NCBI GenBank assembly: GCA_958430865.1
Contig: CAUDNR010000868.1
Span: 1 to 40,581 of the forward strand
Origin: Entrophospora sp. SA101
Lineage: Eukaryota; Glomeromycota; Glomeromycetes; Entrophosporales; Entrophosporaceae
DNA: 40,581 bases
Direction: 5' to 3'
Both the position numbers and the translations under genes were made by a program. This document shows positions 30,481 through 40,581 of this stretch, one piece after another; the stretch's first letter is position 1; every line of letters starts with the position of its first letter. The notes under the pieces were generated by a model. That model ran no database searches and was not told the DNA's origin. It saw only the letters and a program-made list of their open reading frames with translations.

Positions 30481-30730
30481 TATTAAGAATATGGTTGTTT
30501 GCCATAATCGCCCTTGATAAATGATCTTAAAGCCATAATTAGTTGCCATAATTGACTTTAATAGTTGACAAAATCATTTCTGTAATTATTGAACTCTAAG
30601 TCAAATGGGCATATTAACATATAGTTATTTTAAGTTCATTCATATAAAGAATATCGAAAATCCATAATTATTGCCATAATCACTTTTCCTCCATAAACAA
30701 TTAATTATGGCAAACAACTATTAAGAATAT
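30481..30730. mobile_element. MITE with 12-bp target duplication (GTTGTTTGCCATAAT termini)
   Basis: Element 30494-30718 (225 bp). The left terminus gttgtttgccataat and right terminus attatggcaaacaac are perfectly inverted over 15 bp, with further ccataatta / taattatgg motifs inside. It is flanked by tattaagaatat at 30481-30492 and 30719-30730, an exact 12-bp direct repeat. Such a long target duplication is outside the 2-8 bp of mariner/hAT and closer to Mutator-like elements (8-12 bp). There is no coding capacity. Confidence 0.85.
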
Positions 30731-32574
30731 AGTTTGGTCGGCAATAGATTTATATGCTTTCTCAAAATTTGATATAAACACTTTTGTATCGTTTGTGATG
30801 AATTTGAAAAAAAGTGTTTTTGATGAGGATTGAATGTTATAAAGTAATAGAAAATAAATTTATTTAATTATAGATTTGGATGTTTTAAAAGTTGTGTTTA
30901 TTATTATAAAAAAATAAAATTATTTAATTAGATTTTATTTCGTAAGAATAAATTCACCTGCTTCCTGTTTATTATAGATAATGGTTTAATGGCTTTACCT
31001 ATAAAGGTTGTAAATTCTACTAGTGTGTAAATACAGCCTTTTACACTATTTACTATAGGGTGATTTTTTGACGCAATTAATTGGAAAAAAATGTAAATAA
31101 TTGAGACAGACGCAATTAAAAATCGAGATATTGGAAATTTTGACCTTTTTTTTACCCCAGTTAAGAAATTTTATCTTTAAAAATATTAAAAATTTCTAAT
31201 GCAAAGTAATCATATTGCCGTGATTATTAACTTGATTTCCCACATAATATATTTGTTTTAATGATAGATTGCTAAATAAAAATTTTCCTCTTGATTGCAA
31301 AAAAATACAATAATATATGCACATCTGTAATAGGTCGTTTGATATAAAAATGAAAGCTATCAGATGAATTCACCAAATAAACTTTTGCAAATCCATTTTT
31401 TCGTGCTGTAGAATATATGGAGTTCCATCACCTGTAATAATTTCAAAAAAATTTACTTACTATTAATATTATTATTTGATAAGTGCTTCAACATTGAAGT
31501 CCTAATTATCCAAGGCCCTGAATCACGTAGTCACTCAACTCTTGTGTTTTGGGTTACTCTATAATATTTTATTATAGCCAGACGAAATCCTATGCAACAT
31601 TTCATTGACACATAAAATGAATCCAATTGTTAATTAGAAGAGAGCTAACCCTTCCCAAAACTTACCATCTATATAGTTGTGAAATAATGAATCGAGCTTG
31701 AAATAAGTAAACCCTGCTTACTTCAAAAAGAATCCTTCCCGTGGCTGATTCCAAATGTTTAATAATTTTAAGAGCACAGGATAGCTTTCTTCTCTACAAA
31801 AAATTTGGTATTATTTTTAATTATTTTCATCGCGGGCTTTCGACCCATCTAGCCATACCGCAAGATAACCTTTTCCCAAATCCTCTTTTGCCAAACTATG
31901 TAAATGCTGTTCCTATTCGGTCGTATTAAGTTGAATTCCTCGAATAAATATTGTTTATAATTATTTGGTTACTGTTTGATCGGTTAGAAAACCGGCTTGA
32001 AAATATTGGAAGATTGAAGTAGCATTTTTGATATCAAAAATAATATTCGAATTTTTTTTATTTAACATCTATAATACAAGGATTATAATTAGTCAAAAAA
32101 TTGGACTCTGTTCCTAAAGGTTGTTACTAAAAATAGTTTTTTTATCTCAAACCCATATAGCGATATATATATTAGTAATATGATCTAGAAAAACAATATT
32201 TTTGTTTAACGTATTAGTACATAATTTTAATTTATTTATTTTTCAAGTTTCAGAAATCAAAATAGCTTTTACTTGATTTGGTTATAAAATAATTCAATAT
32301 GCATAGCTCTCTAAAAAGTAACCTGATATTTGGCTGGCGTATCGCAAATAACTTTACAATTTTTGGATTTTCGCCATTTGCTCTAAATTAAGCAAGTCGT
32401 CTTATGGTACTAATAAAGCCGAGCATGAAACTTGTGTATACGGACACACTCAAAAAAATAACATTGTTATACCAAGATATTCATTGAATCTTTTATTATA
32501 TTAATAAAAGTGTTCAAATAAACATTGCACACAATAGTAACAGGCTATTTATAGAAATATATATATATATATAT
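30731..32574. other. Gene-poor region downstream of the acyl-CoA ligase
   Basis: About 1.8 kb. A plus frame of 62 codons (31741-31929) shows no family and starts with GTG, so I leave it uncalled. There is an (AT)n tract at about 32559-32574. Nothing else is supported. Confidence 0.4.
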
Positions 32575-34786
32575 TTATACAGTTTCATCAGGACGGACCC
32601 ATTCACTTTTAATCCGTTCTCTCAAATCTTTTCTCAAGATTTTTCCAATGTCATTTTTAGGTAACTTATCAATAATGTAGACACCACCGCGTAGTCGTTT
32701 ATAACTAATAACTTTTTCAGCCACATAATCTTGAATGGATTTTTTAATTTGCTGGTGATCACTAGCAGTCGAATTTTTTAGTACGACGTAGGCAACTGGT
32801 AATTCTGTTGCATCTTGTTCTGAATATACGCCAACTACAGCTGCTTCGGAAATTATAGGATTTTCAAGTAGAATTGATTCAAGTTCCGCAGGTGCAACTT
32901 GTGAGCCCTGAAATTTTTTTTAAATCAACTATTGAAAAAATAAAAAGCAAAAGAAAGAAAAAAGAAAGATTGCAGACCTTAAACTTGATAAGTTCTTTTA
33001 CACGATCAACCAAAAAAACATTCCCTTTTTACAATAATAATAATAAACATGTCAATTTAAAAACAAAAGAAAATATTTTACATAACATTATATGATAAAT
33101 AACAATTTACCATTTTCATCAATATAACCAAGATCTCCAGTATGAAGAAATCCATCTTTATCCATACATTCTTTAGTGGCTTTTTCATTATTAAGATAGC
33201 CCTATTTTTTGTAGACTTAATCAAAATAATTAATAACAATATTCATTTATATATATGAAAAGTACCTTCATGATGTTTGGACCACGAGCACATATTTCAC
33301 CTTCTTCATTAATTCCAAGTTCTATCAGAAAAATTGATTATTTAGTTTTGAAGAATTAAATTAAATTATTGTTATTGCTTCTTATTACCTATTTCGCTTT
33401 CACCAATAAATTTTATTTCAACATTTGCCACAATAAGCCCAGATGATCCTAAAAAAGAAAATATTATTATTTATTTCTTTTTTTTTGATGAAATCATTCA
33501 AAACATAATTTTTATATTACCAATTACAACATCATCAGTTCTAGCCAATGTAATTATTGGTGTAGCTTCAGTAAGTCCATAACCTTGCTTAAGAGGTATT
33601 TTCTCGAATTTGTCGTTGAACTTCTTGCTCAACTTTTTGCACAATGGAGCAGCACCACTTAAAAAAAAATTTAAACTTGATAAATCATATTTGTCAACAA
33701 CTGGGTTATTAACCAGTTGAAGCACAATTGATGGAACTATATATCCAAGATTTATCTTATGATCTTGTATTGCTTGACAAATTAAATCTATATCATAATC
33801 AGGAACTGATAAGACTATTGCTGTTGCTCCCTATTAAATGTAAAAAATTTGAGAAATTTTATTTTTAAAAAAAAAAAAAAATAACAAATAGTAAAGACTT
33901 ACGCAATAAAGTACTTGATGTATCATCATGTTTAATGCAAAAATATGATAGAATGGCTGTGAAAACAAAAAATCATTATTGTAATCATAATTGTAATCAT
34001 GATCGTAACCTAATTTAATCTTACCAATGCTCCCAAGAATACAAGATCAGAATTGAATTCCTCGAAATGATGAATTTGTTCAAGATTAGCAACCATATTA
34101 TAATGTGTGGTCTCAACGCCTTTTCGTTTGCCAGTTGTACCAGAACTATAACACAAATAAGCAACTGTTGATTTGACTTTCTCTTCAGTTGTATAATGAA
34201 TAATTGCTGAGTCATCATCATCCTTGTATAGGCTGGTGAATGTCCTAATGCCATCTTCAGAGACTTCCTCTTTATCTAATACAAAGATTTTGGAAGTTGG
34301 TATATCTACGTTGTTTGCAGCTTTTAAAACAGTGGGTAAGGTTGACGAATGTGCAACAATGATTGATGCTTTGGAATCAGATAATTGATATCTTAATTCC
34401 TCAACTTTATAATTAGGATTAGGTGTTGTAACAGTTCCACCTGAAAAAAAAGTGCAAAGGATGAATTTATTGCTAAAAAATGCAAGTTAATGATTAATTA
34501 AATAATTACCAAATGCAATGGTTCCTAATAATGCAATAGGAAAATGGATGTGATTTGGAGAAACAATCGCCAAAACTTCTCCAGGTTTAAATCCAATTGA
34601 TTTTAATCCACTGGCAAACTTTCGAGTAGAACTTTTAAGTTCACCAAAAGTAACTTCTTTACGAGTTGATCCATCAATATAAATTGGTTTAGTATCAGGA
34701 ATAGAATTAGGATTACTGGTTACATGATGATAAATATCAAGATGTGGAATCTTTAGATCAGGTGATTTAGATTTAAATATACCCAT
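32575..34786 (-). CDS. 4-coumarate-CoA-ligase-like acyl-CoA synthetase
   Basis: ATP-dependent acyl-CoA ligase of the ANL (acyl/aryl-CoA synthetase) superfamily; it activates a carboxylate as acyl-AMP and transfers it to CoA. Nine exons on the minus strand: 34786-34510, 34440-34025, 33956-33903, 33830-33521, 33448-33389, 33321-33266, 33201-33111, 33024-32978 and 32907-32575, in frame throughout, 547 aa. Landmarks: [18 protein letters not shown], the P-loop [16 protein letters not shown] (A3), [23 protein letters not shown] (A5), [14 protein letters not shown] (A7), [20 protein letters not shown] (A8 hinge) and the catalytic Lys in [14 protein letters not shown] (A10). All core motifs are intact, so it should be active. 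The C-terminus ends DETV, with no SKL-type peroxisomal signal, so a cytosolic site is more likely than in plant/fungal peroxisomal relatives. The acid substrate (aromatic or fatty) cannot be read from sequence. A gutted duplicate lies at 25490-27600. Confidence 0.94.
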
Positions 34787-37145
34787 ATTTTCGTTAATTT
34801 TGTAAAATAGGATTTCTCACAAAGGCAGACATTATATAAATATTTGTGTGAATGAATGTTAAAGAACATTTCGTTTTTTTTTTGAAGAACGAAGTTGAAA
34901 TGATTACGACTGGATTTAAACCAGTTTTGGTATTTAAATTGTCAACCCAATACTGGAATGCCCAGATAAATACAATGCAAAATGCAAATAATGCAAGTGA
35001 ATTAGCTGCTTTTCCCAGTAAGATCTTCCTTCGTTCTTTCCGCTTTTTACACGTGAATTTCCCTTAAAAGCAAATGTATATTCTGTGCACCCTACCATAA
35101 TACTAACTATACAATAAAAAAATATTTATTTAGAATGGTTTAATTTCCTTCTTACGCACGCGCCAGATGGTAATGGACACTCGATTTTATCTAATTGGCA
35201 AAAAATTTCAGCTTGAGAACTTTTCGTATTCCGCCCTTATCATTTAATGCAAACTTTTTGAATTTTTTTTCACATGTATGGTTTTATATAGTGTTATTAG
35301 ATTGTTCATACAAATGCAATGCTTGCAGTCCTTGGAGATTTATGGATGCAATATTAATATAAAAATTAACAGGTCAAATAAAAAATAGCCGTGGAAAAAC
35401 CTTAGGTATGGAAATGATTTTCAATGAAGTAGTAAGATCTACGTTGCACGTATATATTTGAGTGCAAAGACAAAAGGTGTTTTTTCACTCTATTGTAAAT
35501 AATGCAAATATTACCAATAAAAAAAAAAAACAGTTTAAACTCCATATTTTTGTATTTAATTAAATATGCATGTGTATCGAAAATCCCATTAACAATTGAC
35601 CGTTTTGTTCATATTCATTGAATATTATTTCTATAAAACTCCGTGCCCCAGACTTTTCACGTGATTTTTAGGAAAATTTTACTTTTTAATATTAATGTCC
35701 TTCAATTTTTGTCACTATGTGATAAATGTGATAAGAAGAATGTTTTGAAAATTAAGTGGTATGTATGAACTAATTGAAGGCAAACGAACGAAGAAACAAA
35801 AAACCAAAATGATGAAGAAACAGGAGGTGTGAGTGAAAAGTTTAAAGGTGAGGATAGTGGATAAGAAAGTGAGGATGATGGTGAAAATTTAAAGGCGAGT
35901 GGGATGATAATAAGTTAACATTAAGTTTGTCGTGTCGTGTTTAATCGTTATAATGAACATAAAATTAGATTAATAAGTAGCCGTTATGTCACTAATTTAA
36001 TTTAATTCTTTTATAGCTTCAATAAGGTAAGCAAACAAAGAAAATTGTTCTTTACGCAATCTCACTTTTGAGTTTATATATACCTTCTTATTAATTAATA
36101 ATAAGGTTTATAATACTATTTGAAGGCAGAAATTCTTTCTAGTTCTAATTAACTTTTTTTTTGAAATAATTTTGCAACAAGTAAATTAGCAATACAATAT
36201 ATCAATATAAATAAATGTATTCTGTAAACTTGTACATGCAATTATATATTTAAGTTGTGGGCTGATATATGTAAATGTATATAAATTGCAGGTTTATCTG
36301 TTATATATATATATATATTATATACTTCCTATTACTATAACTATCTGGATGCAATTTTTTGAAAATTCTGCTAAATAATAAAAATACCATTTTTAGTAGT
36401 AATGCCAGCTGATAAAAAAACCTTAGGTCAAATTAATTATATACGTAGATAAAAAAAAACATTCAACTTACGTCTGGAATTTGATGCAGAATTTAGTGCC
36501 ATAGACACTTAGTTGAGATGGGTCCATCCGCATTACTTGGGATGTCAAAAGAAAAAAACATACATTTGCTCCCCAAAATACAATACTCGTAATAGGATAA
36601 AAGATATAATAAGGAAAGCAAAAGTAATAACGACGGCGAATTAGAATATATTATTAATACAATAATAGCAACAGTAAATTTGATCCAAGTTCTTAGCCGG
36701 CTAAGCCATTCAAGCCAGCTCATATCGCTAATTTTTAGCTTAAGTTTGTGTGAATATATATGCAAGTTTTAATTTCTTTGCCATTAAAAAAATTTATAAA
36801 GGTTGGTTTGATGAATTGGAATTACTAAATACAAACATACATATTTACACCACGTTTTCACCTTTTGACAAAGTTATCAAAGCCTTAGAGCTCAAAAGAC
36901 TTTTATTTTTTAGCATATCTATCCCACAAAGCTTGAATTATCTTTAGAAAAAGAACATCAATGCCTCAATATTTAAAAACAATGATGTCGATAATTGGAC
37001 CGCCTTTTTTCTTTGCATTCACTGTTTGTTCATGATAGTATAAATTTTTTTTATTTTTCTGGCCCATCGTACTTAATTAAATAAGTCAGAAGCAGTATTC
37101 CTAATATCATTCTATTTTACGAATATTTAAATAACAATTTATTTA
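34787..37145. repeat. Segmental duplication, ligase upstream region
   Basis: Upstream DNA of the acyl-CoA ligase gene. 34915-36830 matches 25586-27350 and about 37015-37145 matches 27490-27590. Short open frames inside (34852-35067, 36493-36765, 36750-36947) are not preserved between the two copies, so I take the region as non-coding. The palindromic ttagccggctaag at about 36694 also occurs at 27188 and 38758. Confidence 0.75.
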
Positions 37146-37179
37146 TTATGAATATTCGAATTTTAACATTATATGTTTA

Positions 37180-37345
37180 TAGATTCTCATAAATGCATTA
37201 GATACGTGAAATACGTGAGTGAATTGCTAAATCAAGATTATAAATATTATTATTTGTTTCATGTTAAATTTATAAAATTTTTAATTTGTTTACAATCGAC
37301 AAATTTCTTATCCAATAACAATTTTATTATAAATATTAATATTAA
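37180..37345. repeat. Dispersed copy of kinase-flank sequence
   Basis: Resembles 23085-23240 downstream of kinase 1: tagatacgtgaaatacg, gaattgctaaatcaagattat, tttcttatccaataaca, ttattataa-tattaata. It is open for about 100 codons on the plus strand (37173-37481), but the counterpart in the other copy is broken, so I do not call a gene. Confidence 0.6.
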
Positions 37346-37571
37346 TAGAAAGGGATCCGGACACTTTCTCACCTCACAATACTATAATATCCATTCCAAA
37401 ATAATAATGATTACGAGTGTCCAAAATAATTTCGAAATGAATTTAAAATTCGAATATTTTGATTACAGTATCAAGTTTTAAATTTGATAATGAAGGATTT
37501 ATTGATAACTTTGGAAACTCCCTTCGCCTATCTTTTAATCGTTCATAAGGAATTCGTAGATAATCATCAAT

Positions 37572-38684
37572 CAATGTTGTGATCCTAAATCCTTTTGGCT
37601 TCCCGAAACAGTTTCGGTAAGCTAAAACTGTCTAGTTTGGGTTTCTGGTTACAAACCTAAAACTTACCCGAAACCTAAACCCACATTCGAAACCTAAACC
37701 ATATCCGAAACCTAAAAATTACCCAAAACTTAAATCCATATCCAAAACCTAACTACCCTCGAAAATTCAAACCAATAATTCCGCTTATTATTTATTTAAA
37801 TTTGAGAAATGCAACTCAATTTATATTTCTATTTGTGTTCAGGGCAACGAGGTAATGGTGAATCCATCGATACAGAATCAGATATTGATCTTGACGATTA
37901 TGAATATTATGATAACCATAATAGAGATATAGATTTTCTAATAGAAGACTACATGGATTTAAAACAATTCTTTATTTAATTATGAAGGTGGTAACAAAAA
38001 TGAAATTGATATAAGTGTAGAGAATATTTATAACATAATGAAAATTATGAATATAACTCCAACGATTTGGTTTCCAATTTTTTTTGATGTGACATGTGAA
38101 AATGATATTAATACTGCAAAAAGAAAAAAAAAATTAATTATGAATGTGATACTGATGAGGAAGATTTGGATTGTAATTCACATAATTTAGGTTTGATAAT
38201 GAAGACAGAAATTGCAACGTAAATAATAATGATGAAATTCAAAGTTCTGAAGAAATTAATGATGGTGTTTGAAAATAAAATAATAACAATTAGATTAAAT
38301 TAGAATAAATTTTTAAAATTTTAAATCCATCTAAAAAAATTCTTGAAATAAAATCAATTGGTAATATTTTGCAATAAAAACAAAATAATTTTGACATAAA
38401 AAATAGTTCAGAAAATAAAAATAATTTGTTGGTATAAAGTTTGTGATTTGGTATAAAATTAGTTTTAGTAAGGGTTTTGGTAAGAATTTAGGTTTCGGGT
38501 TAGGGTTTAGTTTTTTGTGTTTCGGTATAAAATTAGTTTCAGTATGGGTTTTGGTAAGAGTTTAGGTTTCGGGTAAGGGTTTAGGTTTCGGGAAGGTTTA
38601 GGATTTTAAAAACTCCCTAAACTAATTTAGGGAGATTTTGGTTTCGGGTTTTCCCTCAACTCAGAGTTTAGGGTCACAACATTG
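37572..38684. mobile_element. 1.1-kb TIR element with CCGAAACCTAAA subterminal arrays
   Basis: Termini caatgttgtgatcctaaa (37572-37589) and, in reverse, caatgttgtgaccctaaa (38667-38684), one mismatch. Inside each end is a degenerate array in opposite orientation: cccgaaacctaaaccc / ccgaaacctaaa units at about 37665-37755, and ggtttcgggtaagggttta units at about 38465-38665. The core (37840-38270) holds broken acidic frames. I see no transposase and no clear target duplication. It is probably a non-autonomous DNA transposon. Confidence 0.7.
37840..38270 (+). pseudogene. Acidic, broken open frames inside the TIR element
   Basis: After a good acceptor (gtgttcag) the frame runs through DTESDIDLDDYEYYDNHN to a stop at about 37980. 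A later frame reads DNEDRNCNVNNNDEIQSSEE to a TGA near 38271. Strong Asp/Glu/Asn bias, no domain. It is probably a decayed or non-functional cargo protein of the surrounding element. Confidence 0.35.
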
Positions 38685-38730
38685 GGCGAGGCTGTGTTCA
38701 AAATCACATTAATATACTTATACTTAAATC

Positions 38731-38881
38731 TAGTGATGTTAGCCGTTTAAAAATCCTTAGCCGGCTAAGCCGTTTACTACCTAAATTGGTAATTCTATTT
38801 CTATAACCAGAAGGTAATACGGAAATCTATTACCAAATTTAGAAATCATGTATGCAGATTATTAGCCGGCTAACATCACTA
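38731..38881. mobile_element. MITE (TAGTGATGTTAGCCG termini)
   Basis: A 151-bp element with perfect 15-bp inverted termini tagtgatgttagccg (38731-38745) and cggctaacatcacta (38867-38881), TA at each end consistent with a TA target site, and an internal palindrome ccttagccggctaag. The internal motif also occurs at about 27188 and 36694 without these termini. Confidence 0.85.
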
Positions 38882-38899
38882 AATTAAATGAATATGTAA

Positions 38900-39310
38900 T
38901 TAAGAAAAAAATTGTGTGTCTTGCAAGTTCATATGGAAGTAATTGTAAATTATACAACTTTCTATCATGTCATATAACTTTTTATAATCAGTTGCAGGCA
39001 ATTCTCCAATTAAATTGGAATTCAAATAAACAGTGTTATAAATCTTTTCTTTGTTTACTAATTTAAAAAGCTTGTATGCTCTTATAGCATTTGTAAAATG
39101 CCTTTTTTCACTCATAAACATTTTTTCTTTTACAACAACCCTCCATTTCTCTCTATAGTTATTATATTTTAGTAACTCCTCTCCAATATAATAATAATAT
39201 ATTAATTTTTCAATTCTTCCTTGCTTTCTTCCCAATGTAGTTATTTTATTTAATAATTTTTCACACATAGTAGCCAAATTATCAGTTTCTTCATATGTGA
39301 CCATTACCAC
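38900..39310 (-). CDS. Hypothetical protein, probably the last exon of a gene
   Basis: I do not recognise a named family. An open minus frame of 136 codons runs from 39310 to the TAG at 38900, and the same frame is open a little further upstream (DDFNKYIDDLFLPDSRIEEV) to a stop near 39370, so an acceptor there is possible. Composition is lysine- and tyrosine-rich and helical: LNKITTLGRKQGRIEKLIYY, EKWRVVVKEKMF, FTNAIRAYKLFKLV. From memory, similar orphan proteins are common in Rhizophagus genomes near transposons. The piece at 39608-39756 on the same strand may be an upstream exon. No signal peptide or membrane span. Confidence 0.5.
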   Translation of the reverse strand: MVMVTYEETDNLATMCEKLLNKITTLGRKQGRIEKLIYYYYIGEELLKYNNYREKWRVVVKEKMFMSEKRHFTNAIRAYKLFKLVNKEKIYNTVYLNSNLIGELPATDYKKLYDMIESCIIYNYFHMNLQDTQFFS

Positions 39311-39386
39311 CTCTTCAATTCTTGAGTCAGGTAAAAATAAGTCATCAATGTATTTATTAAAATCATCAGATCATGTTAACTTAACC

Positions 39387-39963
39387 ATGGTTGTGATTTG
39401 TTATTAATTAGTTATTATTAATGATGTTAAAATTTTAAATTGTTTTTTTTTGTTAGATTTGCCTTTGTTTTATATCTTAATACATACCATACTAATAATT
39501 TAATAAAAAAAAATTTTTTCTGATGTGATTTCATGATTAGTCGCATCGAAAATCTTATACTAAATTTAGAAGGTACTGTATATTGCAAAAAAAGTACCCT
39601 TCTGTATTTAGATTTTACCTTCTTCCAATACACAATCTCCTGCAAGAAGGTTATCATCATCTACATCTACCACAAATGCAACTCGTCGACTTTTCACACA
39701 ACTTCTTTGTAACCCAACACCACAAATTGCTTCAGCACCTTTAATATCAGAATTAAATTGTTATGGTTGTGATTTGTTATTAATTAGTTATTATTAATGA
39801 TGTTAAAATTTTAAATTGTTTTTTTTTGTTAGATTTGCCTTTGTTTTATATCTTAATACATACCATACTAATAATTTAATAAAAAAAAATTTTTTCTGAT
39901 GTGATTTCATGATTAGTCGCATCGAAAATCTTATACTAAATTTAGAAGGTACTGTATATCGCA
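39387..39963. repeat. 201-bp direct repeat flanking a 175-bp spacer
   Basis: Copies at 39387-39587 and 39763-39963 differ at one base (tattgca versus tatcgca near the end). The spacer 39588-39762 is unique and contains a possible exon. Near identity points to recent duplication. LTR-like tg...ca ends are absent (it starts atggttgtg and ends gca). Confidence 0.92.
39608..39756 (-). pseudogene. Possible exon fragment between the direct repeats
   Basis: A minus-strand frame of about 50 codons, open only within the spacer: IKGAEAICGVGLQRSCVKS and VVDVDDDNLLAGDCVLEEG, then a plausible donor (GAAGAAG|GTAAAA). The biased coding-like content suggests a real exon, perhaps of the gene at 38900-39310, or a stranded fragment. 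Function unknown. Confidence 0.35.
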
Positions 39964-40581
39964 TGAGAAAATAATTTAATAAACAATTAAATATAAAGAA
40001 TATTTATTCACCAACTCTAATATTTTTTTTGTTTGATTTTTGTTCAAATTAAATCATCTAACAATATAATAACAACAAGATCGGTATGCAACTAATAATG
40101 ACTTAATATAATCTTAATATAGTGCGTAATGTAATAAACCATTGAATGACAAGTAGATCTTTTCAATCGAAGACGAATCCTTCTATTAGAAACATTAGAA
40201 TAATAAGTAAGAAGAAAGCACATTAAATAACATTATGTCGTGCTATTATACCACTACCTTATATTTCTTTGTATATTATCCGCTTTTGCTGATTCCTAGA
40301 AAGTTCTCAAACTACACTGCATATTAAATATACATCTTATATGCGGAATCAAAACATACTAGTATTAGTATCTTTTCGGTATATTACAAATTCCGTGCTT
40401 TATACACAGAATCAAAAATGCACCTTTTCAGTATTAATACATTATAACCTTATATGGGACTGTCTACAGCAAAAACCACCTCCGAGGTAAATAACTCATT
40501 TTGTGTAAATACAAAATCAAAATTTGTTACACAGAAAAAGGAAAATTGACCCCCGAAAATTTGATCTAATTTTAAAAACTC
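39964..40581. other. Window end, AT-rich, nothing supported
   Basis: No open frame, RNA or element that I can support. The last 120 bases are slightly less AT-rich (ccacctccgaggtaaataac) but unassigned. Confidence 0.45.

Noticed and set aside
31741..31929. 62-codon plus frame
   Set aside because: Starts only with GTG, no family, flanked by repeats; insufficient support.
36493..36947. Short frames on both strands upstream of the ligase
   Set aside because: Not maintained in the duplicate copy near 26900-27300 and AT-driven in composition.
37600..38670. Telomere repeat tract or chromosome end
   Set aside because: The units are degenerate, occur in two opposite orientations inside terminal inverted repeats, and unique DNA continues on both sides.
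39387..39963. LTR retrotransposon remnant with paired LTRs
   Set aside because: The repeats lack TG...CA ends, primer-binding and polypurine sites and any retroelement protein in the 175-bp spacer.
1..40581. CRISPR array, bacterial operons or prophage
   Set aside because: No regularly spaced short repeats, no ribosome-binding-site-linked gene strings; genes are intron-rich and eukaryotic.
1..40581. tRNA genes
   Set aside because: I looked for B-box sequences (ggttcgantcc) paired with an A box and found none convincing; the ggttcgataaaatcgag at 28158 has no tRNA fold around it.

Overview
The window looks like nuclear DNA of an early-diverging fungus, most probably an arbuscular mycorrhizal fungus (Glomeromycotina, Rhizophagus-like). 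It is very AT-rich. Its genes are split by many short GT-AG introns (plus two likely GC-AG introns). It carries a single dispersed fungal-type 5S rRNA gene and many small terminal-inverted-repeat (TIR) elements. It also has two Rhizophagus-style protein kinase genes, one with an N-terminal Cys-x2-Cys / Trp-Cys-x2-Cys module. The species call is inference; no database was searched.

Left part (1-10.5 kb): an exact 233-bp tandem duplication; the nuclear cap-binding protein CBC2/CBP20 gene (minus strand); and three copies of an unrecognised small gene family in different states (a fragment, an intact 220-aa Gln/Tyr/Pro-rich gene, a decayed copy) with their flanks duplicated. These are followed by a transposon cluster: a hAT transposase fragment, a pogo-like miniature element and a frameshifted Tc1 (DD34E) transposase.

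Centre (10.5-25 kb) is the gene-dense part: 5S rRNA; a GFA/CENP-V-type gene with two frameshifts; a secreted CREG-like FMN-barrel protein; a SAM methyltransferase of a type I associate with bacteria; a ten-exon fusion of a membrane-anchored alpha/beta hydrolase with a capping-enzyme-like dual-specificity phosphatase; and, divergently transcribed from it, a base-exchange-type phosphatidylserine synthase. Two related kinase genes follow, the second with pseudokinase substitutions (HRD to HCN, DFG to DLM).

Right part (25-40.6 kb) is repeat-rich. It holds a complete nine-exon 4-coumarate-CoA-ligase-like gene (minus strand). A second copy of that locus lies about 7-9 kb to its left, where almost the whole coding region is gone but about 1.8 kb of upstream DNA remains. 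There are also several miniature TIR elements (one with a 12-bp target duplication), a 1.1-kb TIR element with telomere-like CCGAAACCTAAA arrays, and a 201-bp direct repeat flanking a possible exon.

No operon logic applies. The genes are separate eukaryotic units (RNA cap binding, lipid head-group exchange, acyl activation, signalling). The strongest candidates for new biology are the hydrolase-phosphatase fusion, the kinase/pseudokinase pair, the Gln/Tyr-rich gene family and the gutted acyl-CoA ligase duplicate. Exon boundaries were read by eye from splice consensus and frame continuity.
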